From Bordetella genomosp. 5 (GTDB lineage: Bacteria; Pseudomonadota; Gammaproteobacteria; Burkholderiales; Burkholderiaceae_B), in contig NZ_NEVN01000013.1 of the NCBI RefSeq assembly GCF_002261475.1, positions 434,001 through 498,000 of the forward strand: a stretch of DNA of 64,000 nt, given 5' to 3'. A program made the translations under genes and the position numbers. A model generated the notes under the pieces. It was given only the letters and a program-made list of their open reading frames with translations, was not told where the DNA came from and ran no database searches. This document shows, piece by piece, positions 38,007 through 46,391 of this stretch; positions within the stretch are counted from its first letter, which is position 1; each line of letters begins with the position of its first letter.

Positions 38007-38104
38007 GTACTGCATGACCGCGATGTGTCGCGGCTGGGGCCATTGTACGCCGCTGCCGCGCCGCGGCTGCAATAACCGCGTCGGCGCGAGGGGCGGGGGC
38101 GTGC

Positions 38105-38620
38105 TTACTCGGCGGCGTCCGCCGCGGCCTCGGCCTGCTTTTTCTTTTTCTTTTTCTTGGGCAGGGCCAGCATGGTGTGACGGCACGACGGCGCGCCGCA
38201 CAGGCACTTGTAGCCTTCCTTGAGGGACTTGGTGATCTTGCCGTCGAGCACCAGCCCGTAGTCGTAGAAGAGCTCCTGGCCGCGCGGGATGTCACGCGTC
38301 GCGACGATATAGACGCGCTTGCCGTGCGTGCCCTCCTGCGACTCGCAGTTGGGCTCGCAGGAGTGATTGATCCAGCGGGCATCGTTGCCTTCGTCGCCGC
38401 CATCGATCACCTTGCCGGAGCTCAACGAGAAGAAGAACGTGTGGAAAGGATCGTCGGGATTGGTGGGGTGGCGCCGATCGGCCTCCGCCGCGCTGATGCG
38501 CTTGCCACCGTACTCGATGATGCGGGTGCCGGCGGGGATCTTGCGGGCGGCGAACACGCCGTTGCCGTGCAGTTTCGAGCGGCGCACGACGTGCCAGGGT
38601 TTGATGCTCTCGGTGGTCAT
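38105..38620 (-). CDS. SET-domain protein-lysine methyltransferase with poly-Lys tail
   Basis: A 171-residue protein that is almost entirely a SET domain: HGNGVFAARKIPAGTRIIEYGG (residues 18-39), the AdoMet-binding knot residues N85-H86-S87-C88 (INHSCEPNCE), catalytic-Tyr motif ELFYDYG (116-122), and a post-SET zinc cluster C139-x-C141-x4-C146. Residues 155-161 are seven consecutive lysines, encoded by a TTTTTC repeat, followed by an acidic Ala-rich end. The fold is that of eukaryotic-type lysine methyltransferases; bacterial targets are mostly unknown. No operon partner is present, and it has its own -10 element. Confidence 0.9.
   Translation of the reverse strand: MTTESIKPWHVVRRSKLHGNGVFAARKIPAGTRIIEYGGKRISAAEADRRHPTNPDDPFHTFFFSLSSGKVIDGGDEGNDARWINHSCEPNCESQEGTHGKRVYIVATRDIPRGQELFYDYGLVLDGKITKSLKEGYKCLCGAPSCRHTMLALPKKKKKKKQAEAAADAAE
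38138..38158. repeat. Hexanucleotide microsatellite encoding the poly-Lys tail
   Basis: Three and a half tandem copies of TTTTTC inside the SET gene encode the Lys run at residues 155-161. A unit gain or loss would add or remove two lysines without shifting frame. Confidence 0.7.
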
Positions 38621-38706
38621 GGGCGATGGACTCGAGGGGCGCGCCGCGCATGGGGCGCGTGTGTGGCGCAGGTCGCGATCGCTCGTGGCGACCGCACAAG
38701 CGCGCC

Positions 38707-38712
38707 ATTATA
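38707..38712 (-). promoter_or_regulatory. Consensus -10 element of the SET-domain gene
   Basis: TATAAT on the minus strand is a perfect -10 hexamer, 87 bp before the SET gene ATG. No clear -35 is present at the right distance. Confidence 0.4.
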
Positions 38713-38808
38713 TCGGCGCGTCCGCGTCACGCGTTGTCATAATCGGCGCCGCAGATAAGCGCCCCTCGATCGCTGCCGTCGCGCTGTCGTTTGCCGCAGC
38801 CGGCGCGT

Positions 38809-39291
38809 TCAGGCCGCCGGTGCGGTGGGCGGCTCGAGCAGCGGCAGGCGGGTTTCCTTCAGACTGCGCAGCACGAAGCAGGATTTGCTGTGGCGGATGC
38901 CGGGAATGCGATAGAGCCGCTGGCGCAACAGGCGTTCGTAGTCGCGCGTGTCGCGCACCGCGATGCGGATGTAGTAGTCGTAATCGCCCGACACCAGGAA
39001 GGCTTCGAGCACCTCGGGAATGTCGGCGAGCGCGCGGCCGAATTCGTACAGCGTTTCTTCGCTGTGGCTCTCCAGCGTGACATGCACGATGACCGTATCG
39101 GTGTAACCGAGCTTGGCCGGATCGAGGTCCACCGTGTAGCCGCGGATCACGCCCGCGCTTTCCATGCGTTTGATGCGGTTCCAGCACGGCGTGGACGAGA
39201 GGCCCACGGCCGCGCCGATCTCGTTCAGGCTGGCCCGCGCGTTGTCTTGCAGGGCACGCAAAATGGCGAGGTCGAACTTGTCGAGGTGCAT
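38809..39291 (-). CDS. Lrp/AsnC family transcriptional regulator
   Basis: A 160-residue Lrp-type regulator. The helix-turn-helix is LNEIGAAVGLSSTPCWNRIKRMESAGVI (residues 22-49) and the RAM ligand-binding domain follows (TVIVHVTLESHS, LVSGDYDYYIRIAVRD). It diverges from the acetolactate synthase gene; palindromes in the shared 94-bp gap are likely binding sites. An amino acid, perhaps a branched-chain one, is the expected effector. Confidence 0.92.
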   Translation of the reverse strand: MHLDKFDLAILRALQDNARASLNEIGAAVGLSSTPCWNRIKRMESAGVIRGYTVDLDPAKLGYTDTVIVHVTLESHSEETLYEFGRALADIPEVLEAFLVSGDYDYYIRIAVRDTRDYERLLRQRLYRIPGIRHSKSCFVLRSLKETRLPLLEPPTAPAA

Positions 39292-39296
39292 TTTTC

Positions 39297-39315
39297 TTTG
39301 AATCCGCGAATCAAA
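39297..39315. promoter_or_regulatory. Candidate Lrp-type operator
   Basis: TTTGAATCCGCGAATCAAA is an imperfect 19-bp palindrome (14 of 19 positions symmetric) placed five bases before the Lrp-family start codon, suggesting autoregulation. Confidence 0.45.
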
Positions 39316-39335
39316 AGGTCAATTTACTGCGGATC

Positions 39336-39381
39336 GGGGGATTTCATGGAAAAGAAGATAAAAATTCTTCTAATATCCCCC
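39336..39381. promoter_or_regulatory. Nested palindromes before the acetolactate synthase start
   Basis: AGAAGA-TAAAAAT-TCTTCT (39353-39371) is a 19-bp inverted repeat, enclosed in a second exact repeat GGGGGAT (39336-39342) / ATCCCCC (39375-39381). The outer arm ends four bases before the ATG at 39386. It may be an Lrp-type operator and/or an mRNA hairpin that masks the initiation region. Confidence 0.5.
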
Positions 39382-39385
39382 TAAG

Positions 39386-41239
39386 ATGGTCAACATGAAT
39401 GATCGTCTGCACAGCCACGCCCTTGCCGCCCTCGACCCCGCCGAGGCCTCTGACTCCCCCGCCACGGCGGTCGAGCGCCCGCTCAATGGCGCCCGCATTC
39501 TGCTCGATACCCTGATCGAGCTGGGTGTCGATACCGTATTCGGCTATCCCGGCGGCGCAGTGCTGCCGCTCTACGACGCACTGTATGCCGAGCCGCGGCT
39601 GCGGCACGTGCTGGTGCGCCACGAGCAGGCCGCCGTGCACGCCGCCGAGGGCTATGCGCGCACCACCGGCCGGCCCGGCGTGGTGTTCGTCACCTCGGGC
39701 CCGGGCATGGCCAACACCACTTCGGGCCTGCTCGACGCCATGTGCGATTCGATCCCGGTGTTGTGCGTGAGCGGTCAGGTGGCCACCGCCGCCATCGGCA
39801 CCGACGCCTTCCAGGAGTGCGACGCCATCGGGATCTCGCGCTCGGTCACGAAGTGGAATACGCAGATCCGCAGCGTCGACGACGTGGCGACCGTGGTGGG
39901 CCGCGCCTTCGGGCTGACGCGCCAGGGCCGTCCGGGGCCCGTGCTGATCGACTTCCCCAAGGATGTGCAGCTCGCCTCCCCTGCCGTGGATCCGCAGGAC
40001 GAAGCCGGCGCGCTCGCCCGTGGCCAACTGGCGGCGCTGCGGGCGCGGCGTCAGAGCGGCAAGGCCGCCGCCCGCGTGCCGGCCGGGGCCGTGCGCCGCG
40101 CGGCCGCGCTGATCGCGCAGGCCCGCCGGCCCGTGTTTTATGGCGGGGGCGGCCTGATCAACTCTGGTCCGGCCGCATGTGCCGCGTTTACCGAACTCGT
40201 GCGCGCCACGGGCGCGCCGTGCACGCTCACGCTGATGGGCCTGGGCGCGTTCCCCGCCTCCGACCCGCAGTTCGTCGGCATGCTGGGCATGCACGGCACG
40301 CTCGAAGCCAACCTGGCCATGCACAACGCCGATCTGGTGGTCTGCGTGGGCGCGCGCTTCGACGACCGCATCACCGGCAAATTGGCCGAGTTCTGCCCGC
40401 ATGCGCGCAAGGTGCATCTCGACATCGATCCGGCGTCCATCAACAAGGTGGTGCGCGTGGACGCCGCGCTGGTGGGCGACTGCCTCACGCTGGTGCAGGC
40501 GCTGCAGGATGAGCTGCGCGACGTGCCGCTGCCTGCCGAGCGTCTCGCCGACTGGTGGCGCCGCGTGGATGCCTGGCGCGCTCGCGATTGCCTGGCCTAC
40601 GAGCCCGCTGCCGATGCCATCCTGCCTCAACACCTGATGTCGCGCCTGAACGCCGCGCTGGCCGATCGCGACGCGATCGTGTCCACCGACGTGGGCCAGC
40701 ATCAGATGTGGGCCGCGCAATACCTGCGTTTCGATGCGCCGGGCCGGTGGCTCACCTCGGGTGGCGCGGGCACGATGGGGTATGGCGTGCCGGCCGCGAT
40801 CGGCGCGCAGGTCGCGCATCCGGATCGCACCGTGGTGTGCGTGAGCGGCGATGCGTCGGTGCTGATGAACATCCAGGAGCTCTCCACCGCCATGCAGCAC
40901 GACGTGCCGGTCAAGGTGGTGTTGTGCAACAACGGCTACATGGGCATGGTGCGCCAGTGGCAGGAACTCATCCATGGCGGGCGCTACAGCCATAGCTACA
41001 ACGCCTCGCTGCCGGATTTCGTTGCGCTCGCCAAGGCCTTCGGCTGGGGCGCGGCGCGCGTCGAGCATCCCGACGAACTCGATGCGGCGCTCGAGGCTTG
41101 CCTGGCCTACGACGGCCCGTACTTCCTCGACGTGACCGTCACGGCCCAGGAAAACTGCTTCCCGATGATGCCGGCGGGCATGGGCCATCACCGCATGATG
41201 TTGTCGGCCGATAACTGGTACGAAGACGACACCGCGTGA
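39386..41239 (+). CDS. ilvB: Acetolactate synthase large (catalytic) subunit
   Basis: A 617-residue ThDP enzyme. The N-terminal Pyr domain has [16 protein letters not shown] and the catalytic Glu80 in [15 protein letters not shown]; the central FAD-binding domain is [10 protein letters not shown] through FDDRITGKL; the C-terminal ThDP site is [14 protein letters not shown] to [14 protein letters not shown] (about residues 488-525). It condenses two pyruvates, or pyruvate with 2-oxobutyrate, for branched-chain amino acids. No regulatory subunit (ilvN/ilvH) follows, so it may be a second, catabolic or specialised copy. The start is uncertain (ATG 39386 or 39395), as no clear ribosome binding site precedes either. 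Confidence 0.92.
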   Translation: MVNMNDRLHSHALAALDPAEASDSPATAVERPLNGARILLDTLIELGVDTVFGYPGGAVLPLYDALYAEPRLRHVLVRHEQAAVHAAEGYARTTGRPGVVFVTSGPGMANTTSGLLDAMCDSIPVLCVSGQVATAAIGTDAFQECDAIGISRSVTKWNTQIRSVDDVATVVGRAFGLTRQGRPGPVLIDFPKDVQLASPAVDPQDEAGALARGQLAALRARRQSGKAAARVPAGAVRRAAALIAQARRPVFYGGGGLINSGPAACAAFTELVRATGAPCTLTLMGLGAFPASDPQFVGMLGMHGTLEANLAMHNADLVVCVGARFDDRITGKLAEFCPHARKVHLDIDPASINKVVRVDAALVGDCLTLVQALQDELRDVPLPAERLADWWRRVDAWRARDCLAYEPAADAILPQHLMSRLNAALADRDAIVSTDVGQHQMWAAQYLRFDAPGRWLTSGGAGTMGYGVPAAIGAQVAHPDRTVVCVSGDASVLMNIQELSTAMQHDVPVKVVLCNNGYMGMVRQWQELIHGGRYSHSYNASLPDFVALAKAFGWGAARVEHPDELDAALEACLAYDGPYFLDVTVTAQENCFPMMPAGMGHHRMMLSADNWYEDDTA

Positions 41240-41270
41240 AACGCGCGCGGGCAGCAGCGTGCGGAACGCC

Positions 41271-41298
41271 GCGTAACTAACGGCGCGTAACTAACGGC
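41271..41298. repeat. Two perfect 14-bp tandem repeats
   Basis: GCGTAACTAACGGC occurs twice in direct tandem, 31 bp after the acetolactate synthase stop at a convergent gene junction. The unit length equals that of the repeat array at 16804. Confidence 0.85.
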
Positions 41299-41345
41299 GC
41301 GCCACGCAGCGGCCACGAGGCGCTGGCGCCCGTGACAGGCTTCGT

Positions 41346-43883
41346 TCAACGCCACGTCACACCCGCCCGCGCCAGCAGCGTGCGGGCGGTTTCCTTTTCG
41401 TAGCCGCGCAGCGCGGCGCGTTGCTCCAGATCGCACGAGGGCGCGGCACGCGCCGCGTCCAGCACGCGCGTCTGCGCACGCGCCTGCGCGGGGCCGAGCG
41501 GTCCGTCCTGCGCCACCTGCCACGCCATCATGTCGGCCACCGTCGCGCCGCAGCGCACCGGATCGCGCACCATCCGCGCCGCCTGCGCCAGGAGCAGATC
41601 CACTTTGGCATCCTGGCCGAGCTGCATCATGTTGAGCAGCGGCAATGCCGCCGGCCAGGGGAGGCCCAGGTTCGAGACTTCCACTCCCGCGCGTTCGGCC
41701 GGGTCCGCGCCTTCGTTCAGCCAGTGGGCATAGAGCTCGTCGGGCAGCCACGGCACGGCCAGCGGCGGCAGGCGGTAGCGCATGGCCTCGACGGACGTGC
41801 GCGTGTCCTGCAGCGGCACGCCGGCCTCGCGCAGCGCCAGCGCCGTGGCGCGCCACTGTGCGTAGACGGCATCCCACTCAGGGGCGTTGCCGTCCCGTGC
41901 CGCCTCGCGGCGCGCATCGTTCCAGTTGCGCAGCACGCGTTGCAGCGGCTGCGAATCCAGCGCTTCGAAGGGTGCCTGCGCACGCTCGCGCAGTTGGGCG
42001 ATCAATGCCGGCGAGGCATGCATCGCTGCGGACTCGAGCGCGGCCTGCAGGCCGTTGCGGGGCACCTGTTTGTCCGCCGCGCCCAGCCCGCCCAGCGAGA
42101 CGTCGGCGCCGTGGTCCAGCAGCAGCGTCACGGCCGGCGGCACGCGCGGCGTCTTGCCGGGTGCGAGCGGGCCCGGGTATTCGCGCAGATGGGCCTGGAG
42201 CGGCGTGAGCCACACGGGCCGGGCTCCGTAATACAGCTGGATGTAGGCGGTGTCGGGGCTGACGCCGCGCGCGAACATCAGGTCGACCAGCCAGCGGGTC
42301 TCGGCCGAAAGCAGCGCGGCCTGCAGCGCGCTTTCGCCGCGCTTGTTGCGTGCGCCGAGGTCGGCGCCCTGCTCCACCAGGAATTCGATCGTGCCGCGAT
42401 TGCGCGCGCTGTAGCGCACGCGTTGCATGAGCAGCGTGTTGCCGTCGTTATCACGGCTGTCGATCTCGGCGCCGGCCGCGAGCAGCTGCCGGGCGATGTC
42501 GTAGTGCGCGTCGGAGAGTCCCGCGGGGCCGGCGGGCGGCAGCGCGGAGGGCAGCAGCGACGTGCCTTGGAGGGACACCGGCTTCGCACCGGCCGCGAGC
42601 AGGTCGCGCACGATGTCGGGGTGGTTCTGACGCACGGCGAGCAGCAGCGGGACACGGCCGTGAGAATCGGGTTCGGCGGGATCCTGACCCCGTTGCAGCT
42701 GTCGCTGCACTTCGGCACGGTCGCCCGCCGCGATGGCGGCGTGCAGCACGTGGCGCGGCCGGCAGGCAGCGGCGTCCACGGCTTTCACGTCGAGCGCGCG
42801 GGTGATGCGCTCGGCGATATTGGAGGGCACGGTCTGGCCCGCGGCCAGGCGCCGGCTGCAATAGCGGCGGTAGTCTTCGCGCGCCTCGCTGGCGTAGTAG
42901 TCGCGCAGCGCCGCGTCGCGCATGCCGCGCGAACGCTGCATGCGGGCATCGGCCCGGTTCAGGTAGGCGGGTTCACGCGCGGGGTCGCGCCGCAGGACTT
43001 CGCCTAGCACCGCATCGGCGGCCGCCGCATCGGCCGCCGCCTGCGCGCTGGGTGCCGACGACAGCTGGCTCGCTTCGCCCAGCCAGAAGCCCAGATCGTT
43101 GATGCGCGTCAGGGTGGCGGGATCGCGCTGCTGCGGGTCGAGATCGCGCAGGTCGATGGTGGCGGCGAACGCCGAGAGTTCGGCCAGGCGCGGAGCGAAG
43201 GCCGCGCGGTCGCGCCGCGGCGTTCTGGCAGCGGCCTCGTGCAGGCGCGCGAAGGTCGCTTCGGCATCGACGGCGGGCACCGCCACGACACGCGTTGCCA
43301 GGGAGCCTGCCCCGTACAGACGGGTGCGCGCCGCGGCGAGTGCCTGCCCGCGCGCGGCGTCGTCCCAGGCCGCGGGCACGTACAGCGTCAGGTCGGCCGG
43401 CCGCCGTTCCACGCGCGCGGCCGTGCCGTCGGGCGCCACATAGAACGCATATTCCAGGTCCTGGCTCGAGCCGCGCGGCCGGTAGCTGAGCCAGTGGCTG
43501 CGATCGGGAAACGGGCCGAGCAGGCCGACATCGAGCGACTCGCCGGCGGCGCCGTGCAGTTGTTCGGGAGGAATGACCAGGGCCTGCGAGCGCGACTGCA
43601 GCGTGGCGCTGGCGCCCGGCCCGCGGTAGTTGTAGACATACAGCAGATTGCCGAACCGCGTGACCAGCTCGGCGCCGTCGCGCCCCGCGCTGCCGCTCAC
43701 GAGCACCTCGGGCGCGCGCATCGGATACGACGAGAGGCGGGCGTGGTTGACCACCTCGCCGATGTCGAAGGCCCGCGCCTGGGGTCCGAGCAGGCCGAGA
43801 CCGGTGGCGAGCAACATGGCGGCCAGCGCGGTGCGCCAGGCGGCGAGGCGGGTGCGGACGGACGAGGGGCGTGGCAAGGTCAT
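41346..43883 (-). CDS. Secreted ankyrin-repeat protein
   Basis: An 845-residue exported protein. A signal peptide (cleavage after Ala38, GPQARA-FDIG) precedes a beta-rich N-terminal half of unknown type (VNHARLSSYPMRAPEVLVSG, LLYVYNYRGP), then a helical region (AYLNRADARMQRSRGM). Ankyrin repeats begin near residue 380: HAAIAAGDRAEVQRQLQRG, GRVPLLLAVRQNHPDIVRDLLAAGA, YDIARQLLAAGAEIDSRDNDGNTLLMQ, FLVEQGADLGARNKRGESALQAAL and a later LLLDHGADVSLGG. The C-terminal 250 residues are helical without recognised motifs. Ankyrin repeats mediate protein contacts; the periplasmic partner is unknown. Confidence 0.85.
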   Translation of the reverse strand: MTLPRPSSVRTRLAAWRTALAAMLLATGLGLLGPQARAFDIGEVVNHARLSSYPMRAPEVLVSGSAGRDGAELVTRFGNLLYVYNYRGPGASATLQSRSQALVIPPEQLHGAAGESLDVGLLGPFPDRSHWLSYRPRGSSQDLEYAFYVAPDGTAARVERRPADLTLYVPAAWDDAARGQALAAARTRLYGAGSLATRVVAVPAVDAEATFARLHEAAARTPRRDRAAFAPRLAELSAFAATIDLRDLDPQQRDPATLTRINDLGFWLGEASQLSSAPSAQAAADAAAADAVLGEVLRRDPAREPAYLNRADARMQRSRGMRDAALRDYYASEAREDYRRYCSRRLAAGQTVPSNIAERITRALDVKAVDAAACRPRHVLHAAIAAGDRAEVQRQLQRGQDPAEPDSHGRVPLLLAVRQNHPDIVRDLLAAGAKPVSLQGTSLLPSALPPAGPAGLSDAHYDIARQLLAAGAEIDSRDNDGNTLLMQRVRYSARNRGTIEFLVEQGADLGARNKRGESALQAALLSAETRWLVDLMFARGVSPDTAYIQLYYGARPVWLTPLQAHLREYPGPLAPGKTPRVPPAVTLLLDHGADVSLGGLGAADKQVPRNGLQAALESAAMHASPALIAQLRERAQAPFEALDSQPLQRVLRNWNDARREAARDGNAPEWDAVYAQWRATALALREAGVPLQDTRTSVEAMRYRLPPLAVPWLPDELYAHWLNEGADPAERAGVEVSNLGLPWPAALPLLNMMQLGQDAKVDLLLAQAARMVRDPVRCGATVADMMAWQVAQDGPLGPAQARAQTRVLDAARAAPSCDLEQRAALRGYEKETARTLLARAGVTWR

Positions 43884-43923
43884 GGGGACGCATTATGCCC
43901 TTGAGACCGCCCGCCCGAATGAA

Positions 43924-43948
43924 ACAGCCCCGCGGGGGGCGGGGCTGT
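43924..43948 (-). terminator. Terminator hairpin after the aldehyde dehydrogenase gene
   Basis: ACAGCCCCGC and GCGGGGCTGT form a perfect 10-bp stem with a five-base loop, 15 bp beyond the aldehyde dehydrogenase stop on the minus strand, followed there by TTCATT. It separates that operon from the ankyrin gene. Confidence 0.7.
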
Positions 43949-43962
43949 GTGGCTGGCGTCGC

Positions 43963-45396
43963 TCAGTCGTGTTTGATCGCGACCGTCTTGAGCACCGTGA
44001 ACGCGTACAGCGCCTCGAAGCCCTTCTCGCGCCCGTGGCCGCTGGCCTTCACGCCGCCGAAGGGCAGCTCGACACCGCCGCCCGCGCCGTAGTTGTTGAT
44101 GAACACCTGGCCGCTGCGCACCTTGCGCGCGACCCGCAGCTGGCGCGCGCCGTCGCGCGTCCAGACGCTGGCCGCGAGGCCGTATTCGGTGGCATTGGCG
44201 ATGCGCACGGCATCGGCCTCGTCGTCGAACGGGATCGTCACGAGCACCGGCCCGAAGATTTCTTCCTGTGCCAGACGATGATCGACCGGCACGTTGCCCA
44301 GCAGCGTGGGCGGCTGATAGAAGCCACCCTTGGGCGCGTCGTCGGCGACCTGACCCTGCGCGACCTTGGCGATACCTTCGGCCTCGGCGTCGCGCAGGAA
44401 GCGCTGCACGCGTTCGAGCTGCGTATGGCGGATCAGCGGACCGCAATCCAGGTCGGCCGAGCCGGCACCCGTGCGCAGGGCGGAGAACGCCGTGGCGAGG
44501 CGATCCATGAGCTTGTCGTAGATGCTGCGTTCGATGAGCAGGCGGCTGCCCGCCGAGCAGGTCTGGCCGGCGTTCTGCACGATCGCGTTCACGGCCACCG
44601 GCACCAGCGCATCGAGATCCGCATCGGCAAAGACGATCTGCGGCGATTTGCCGCCGAGCTCGAGCGTGACGGGCACGTGCCGTGCGGCGGCGGTCTGGGT
44701 GACCAGCACCCCGATGCGCGGCGAGCCCGTGAAAGAGATGTGATCGATGCCCGGGTGGCGCGTGAGCGCGTCGCCCGCCTCATGGCCATAGCCGGTCACG
44801 ATGTTGAGCGCGCCGGCCGGGAAGCCGACCTCGGCGGCCAGCTCGGCCACGCGCAGGATCGAAAGGCAGGCGTCTTCGGCGGGCTTGACCACGCAGGCAT
44901 TGCCGGCGGCCAGCGCGCCGCCGATGCTGCGGCCGAAGATCTGCAGCGGGTAGTTCCAGGGCACGATGTGGCCGGTCACGCCGTGCGGCTCGCGCAGCGT
45001 CAGCACGGTATAGCCCGCCTGATACGGGATGGTCTCGCCCATCAGCTTGTCGGCCGCGCCGCCGTAGAACTCGAAATAGCGCGCTACGGCGGTGACGTCG
45101 GCGCGGGCCTGCTTCACCGGTTTGCCGCAATCGCGCGACTCGATCTGCGTGAGCTCGTCGTGGTGGTCGAGGATCTTGAGCGACAGCTTGAGCATCAGGC
45201 GGCCGCGCTCGGCCGCGCTCAGCTTGCCCCAGGCGCCGTCGTAGGCGCGGCGCGCAGCCTGCACCGCGACGTCGATGTCGGCGGCCGTGCCACGCGCCAG
45301 TTGATCGAAGGTCTCGCCGGTGGACGGATCGATCACCGGGATCGATTCACCGGAGGATCCGGCCACGGACCGGTTGTCGATAAAGTGCTGCTTCAT
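43963..45396 (-). CDS. NAD(P)-dependent aldehyde dehydrogenase family protein
   Basis: A 477-residue aldehyde dehydrogenase with every catalytic element: Asn148 (VPWNYP), Lys171 (VVKPAED), Glu246 (LELGGKSPQ) and Cys280 (NAGQTCSAGSR). The wording resembles betaine/aminobutyraldehyde-type enzymes but does not fix a substrate. AGGTGG precedes the ATG at 45396. A 151-bp gap separates it from the SDR gene, so it may be the last gene of the transporter operon or have its own promoter. Confidence 0.92.
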   Translation of the reverse strand: MKQHFIDNRSVAGSSGESIPVIDPSTGETFDQLARGTAADIDVAVQAARRAYDGAWGKLSAAERGRLMLKLSLKILDHHDELTQIESRDCGKPVKQARADVTAVARYFEFYGGAADKLMGETIPYQAGYTVLTLREPHGVTGHIVPWNYPLQIFGRSIGGALAAGNACVVKPAEDACLSILRVAELAAEVGFPAGALNIVTGYGHEAGDALTRHPGIDHISFTGSPRIGVLVTQTAAARHVPVTLELGGKSPQIVFADADLDALVPVAVNAIVQNAGQTCSAGSRLLIERSIYDKLMDRLATAFSALRTGAGSADLDCGPLIRHTQLERVQRFLRDAEAEGIAKVAQGQVADDAPKGGFYQPPTLLGNVPVDHRLAQEEIFGPVLVTIPFDDEADAVRIANATEYGLAASVWTRDGARQLRVARKVRSGQVFINNYGAGGGVELPFGGVKASGHGREKGFEALYAFTVLKTVAIKHD

Positions 45397-45547
45397 GCTG
45401 GACCACCTCTATGAGAATAATTGGACAAAGCGACAGCGAAACAAACGCGGCCATGCATGCATGGCCCGGTCTTGGCGCGGCAACGGGCTTTGTCTCCTCG
45501 GGCCGGCATGCAGACCGTGATGCCGGCGAGGCCGGCGCGGTACGGGC

Positions 45548-46339
45548 TCAGAACTGAACGGACAGACCTCCGTCGACGACGAGCACGTGACCATTGACAT
45601 ACGAGGCCGCGGGCGACGCCAGGAAGACCGCCGCGCCGGCGATCTCTTCCGGACGGCCCCAGCGGCCCGTGGGATTGCGTGCCGCCACGACCGGCCCGAT
45701 GTTCGGGTCGGCCACCATGGCGGCGTTGGTTTCGGTGGCGAAGGTGCCGGGGGCGATCGCGTTGCTGGTGATGCCCTGCGCGCCGTGCTCGAGGGCCAGC
45801 GCGCGCATGATGCCGGTCAGGCCCTGCTTGGCCGCGGGGTAGATCGCATCGCCGCGGCGGGCCAGCTCGCCCACCACCGACGTAATGGCGATCAGGCGGC
45901 CGTAGCCGTGACGCGTCATGCGGGCGGCGGCCTGGCGTGCGATCAGAATGCCCGCCACCAGATCGGTCTCGATCAGCTCGCGCACTTCCGCGGGGCTGGC
46001 GTCCGCCAGGCTCTTGCGGTTGCGCGCGCCGACGTTGTTGACGAGGATGTCGAGCCGGCCATGGTCGCGGTCGATCGCGGCGAAGGCAGCCTCGACGGCG
46101 TCGTCGTTGGCCACATCGAACACGGCCGGGCCCGCGGCCAGACCCCGCTCACGCAACGCTGCGACAGCCGCCTCGACGGCCGCGCCGTTGCGGCCGTTGA
46201 TCAGCACGTGCGCGCCCGACTCGGCCAGCGCCTGCGCGATGCACCAGCCCAATCCGCGCGCCGAGCCGGTGACGAGCGCCACCCTCCCCGCGAGCGAAAA
46301 CTGTTGCAGGAAGGACGAGTCGGTGGCGGCTGCGGACAT
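45548..46339 (-). CDS. Short-chain dehydrogenase/reductase
   Basis: A 263-residue classical SDR: nucleotide loop TGSARGLG (residues 24-31), NNVGARN (101-107), and the catalytic Ser154, Tyr167, Lys171 (YPAAK). The C-terminus SYVNGHVLVVDGGLSVQF is typical. The overall look is that of gluconate 5-dehydrogenase/FabG-like oxidoreductases. It follows the ABC permease by 52 bp, so it and the aldehyde dehydrogenase could oxidise an imported alcohol to the acid. Confidence 0.92.
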   Translation of the reverse strand: MSAAATDSSFLQQFSLAGRVALVTGSARGLGWCIAQALAESGAHVLINGRNGAAVEAAVAALRERGLAAGPAVFDVANDDAVEAAFAAIDRDHGRLDILVNNVGARNRKSLADASPAEVRELIETDLVAGILIARQAAARMTRHGYGRLIAITSVVGELARRGDAIYPAAKQGLTGIMRALALEHGAQGITSNAIAPGTFATETNAAMVADPNIGPVVAARNPTGRWGRPEEIAGAAVFLASPAASYVNGHVLVVDGGLSVQF

Positions 46340-46391
46340 GACGGATCGAGACGAAGAAAGGCGGGGACGGACGGGTGCGGGCCGAGGCAGA

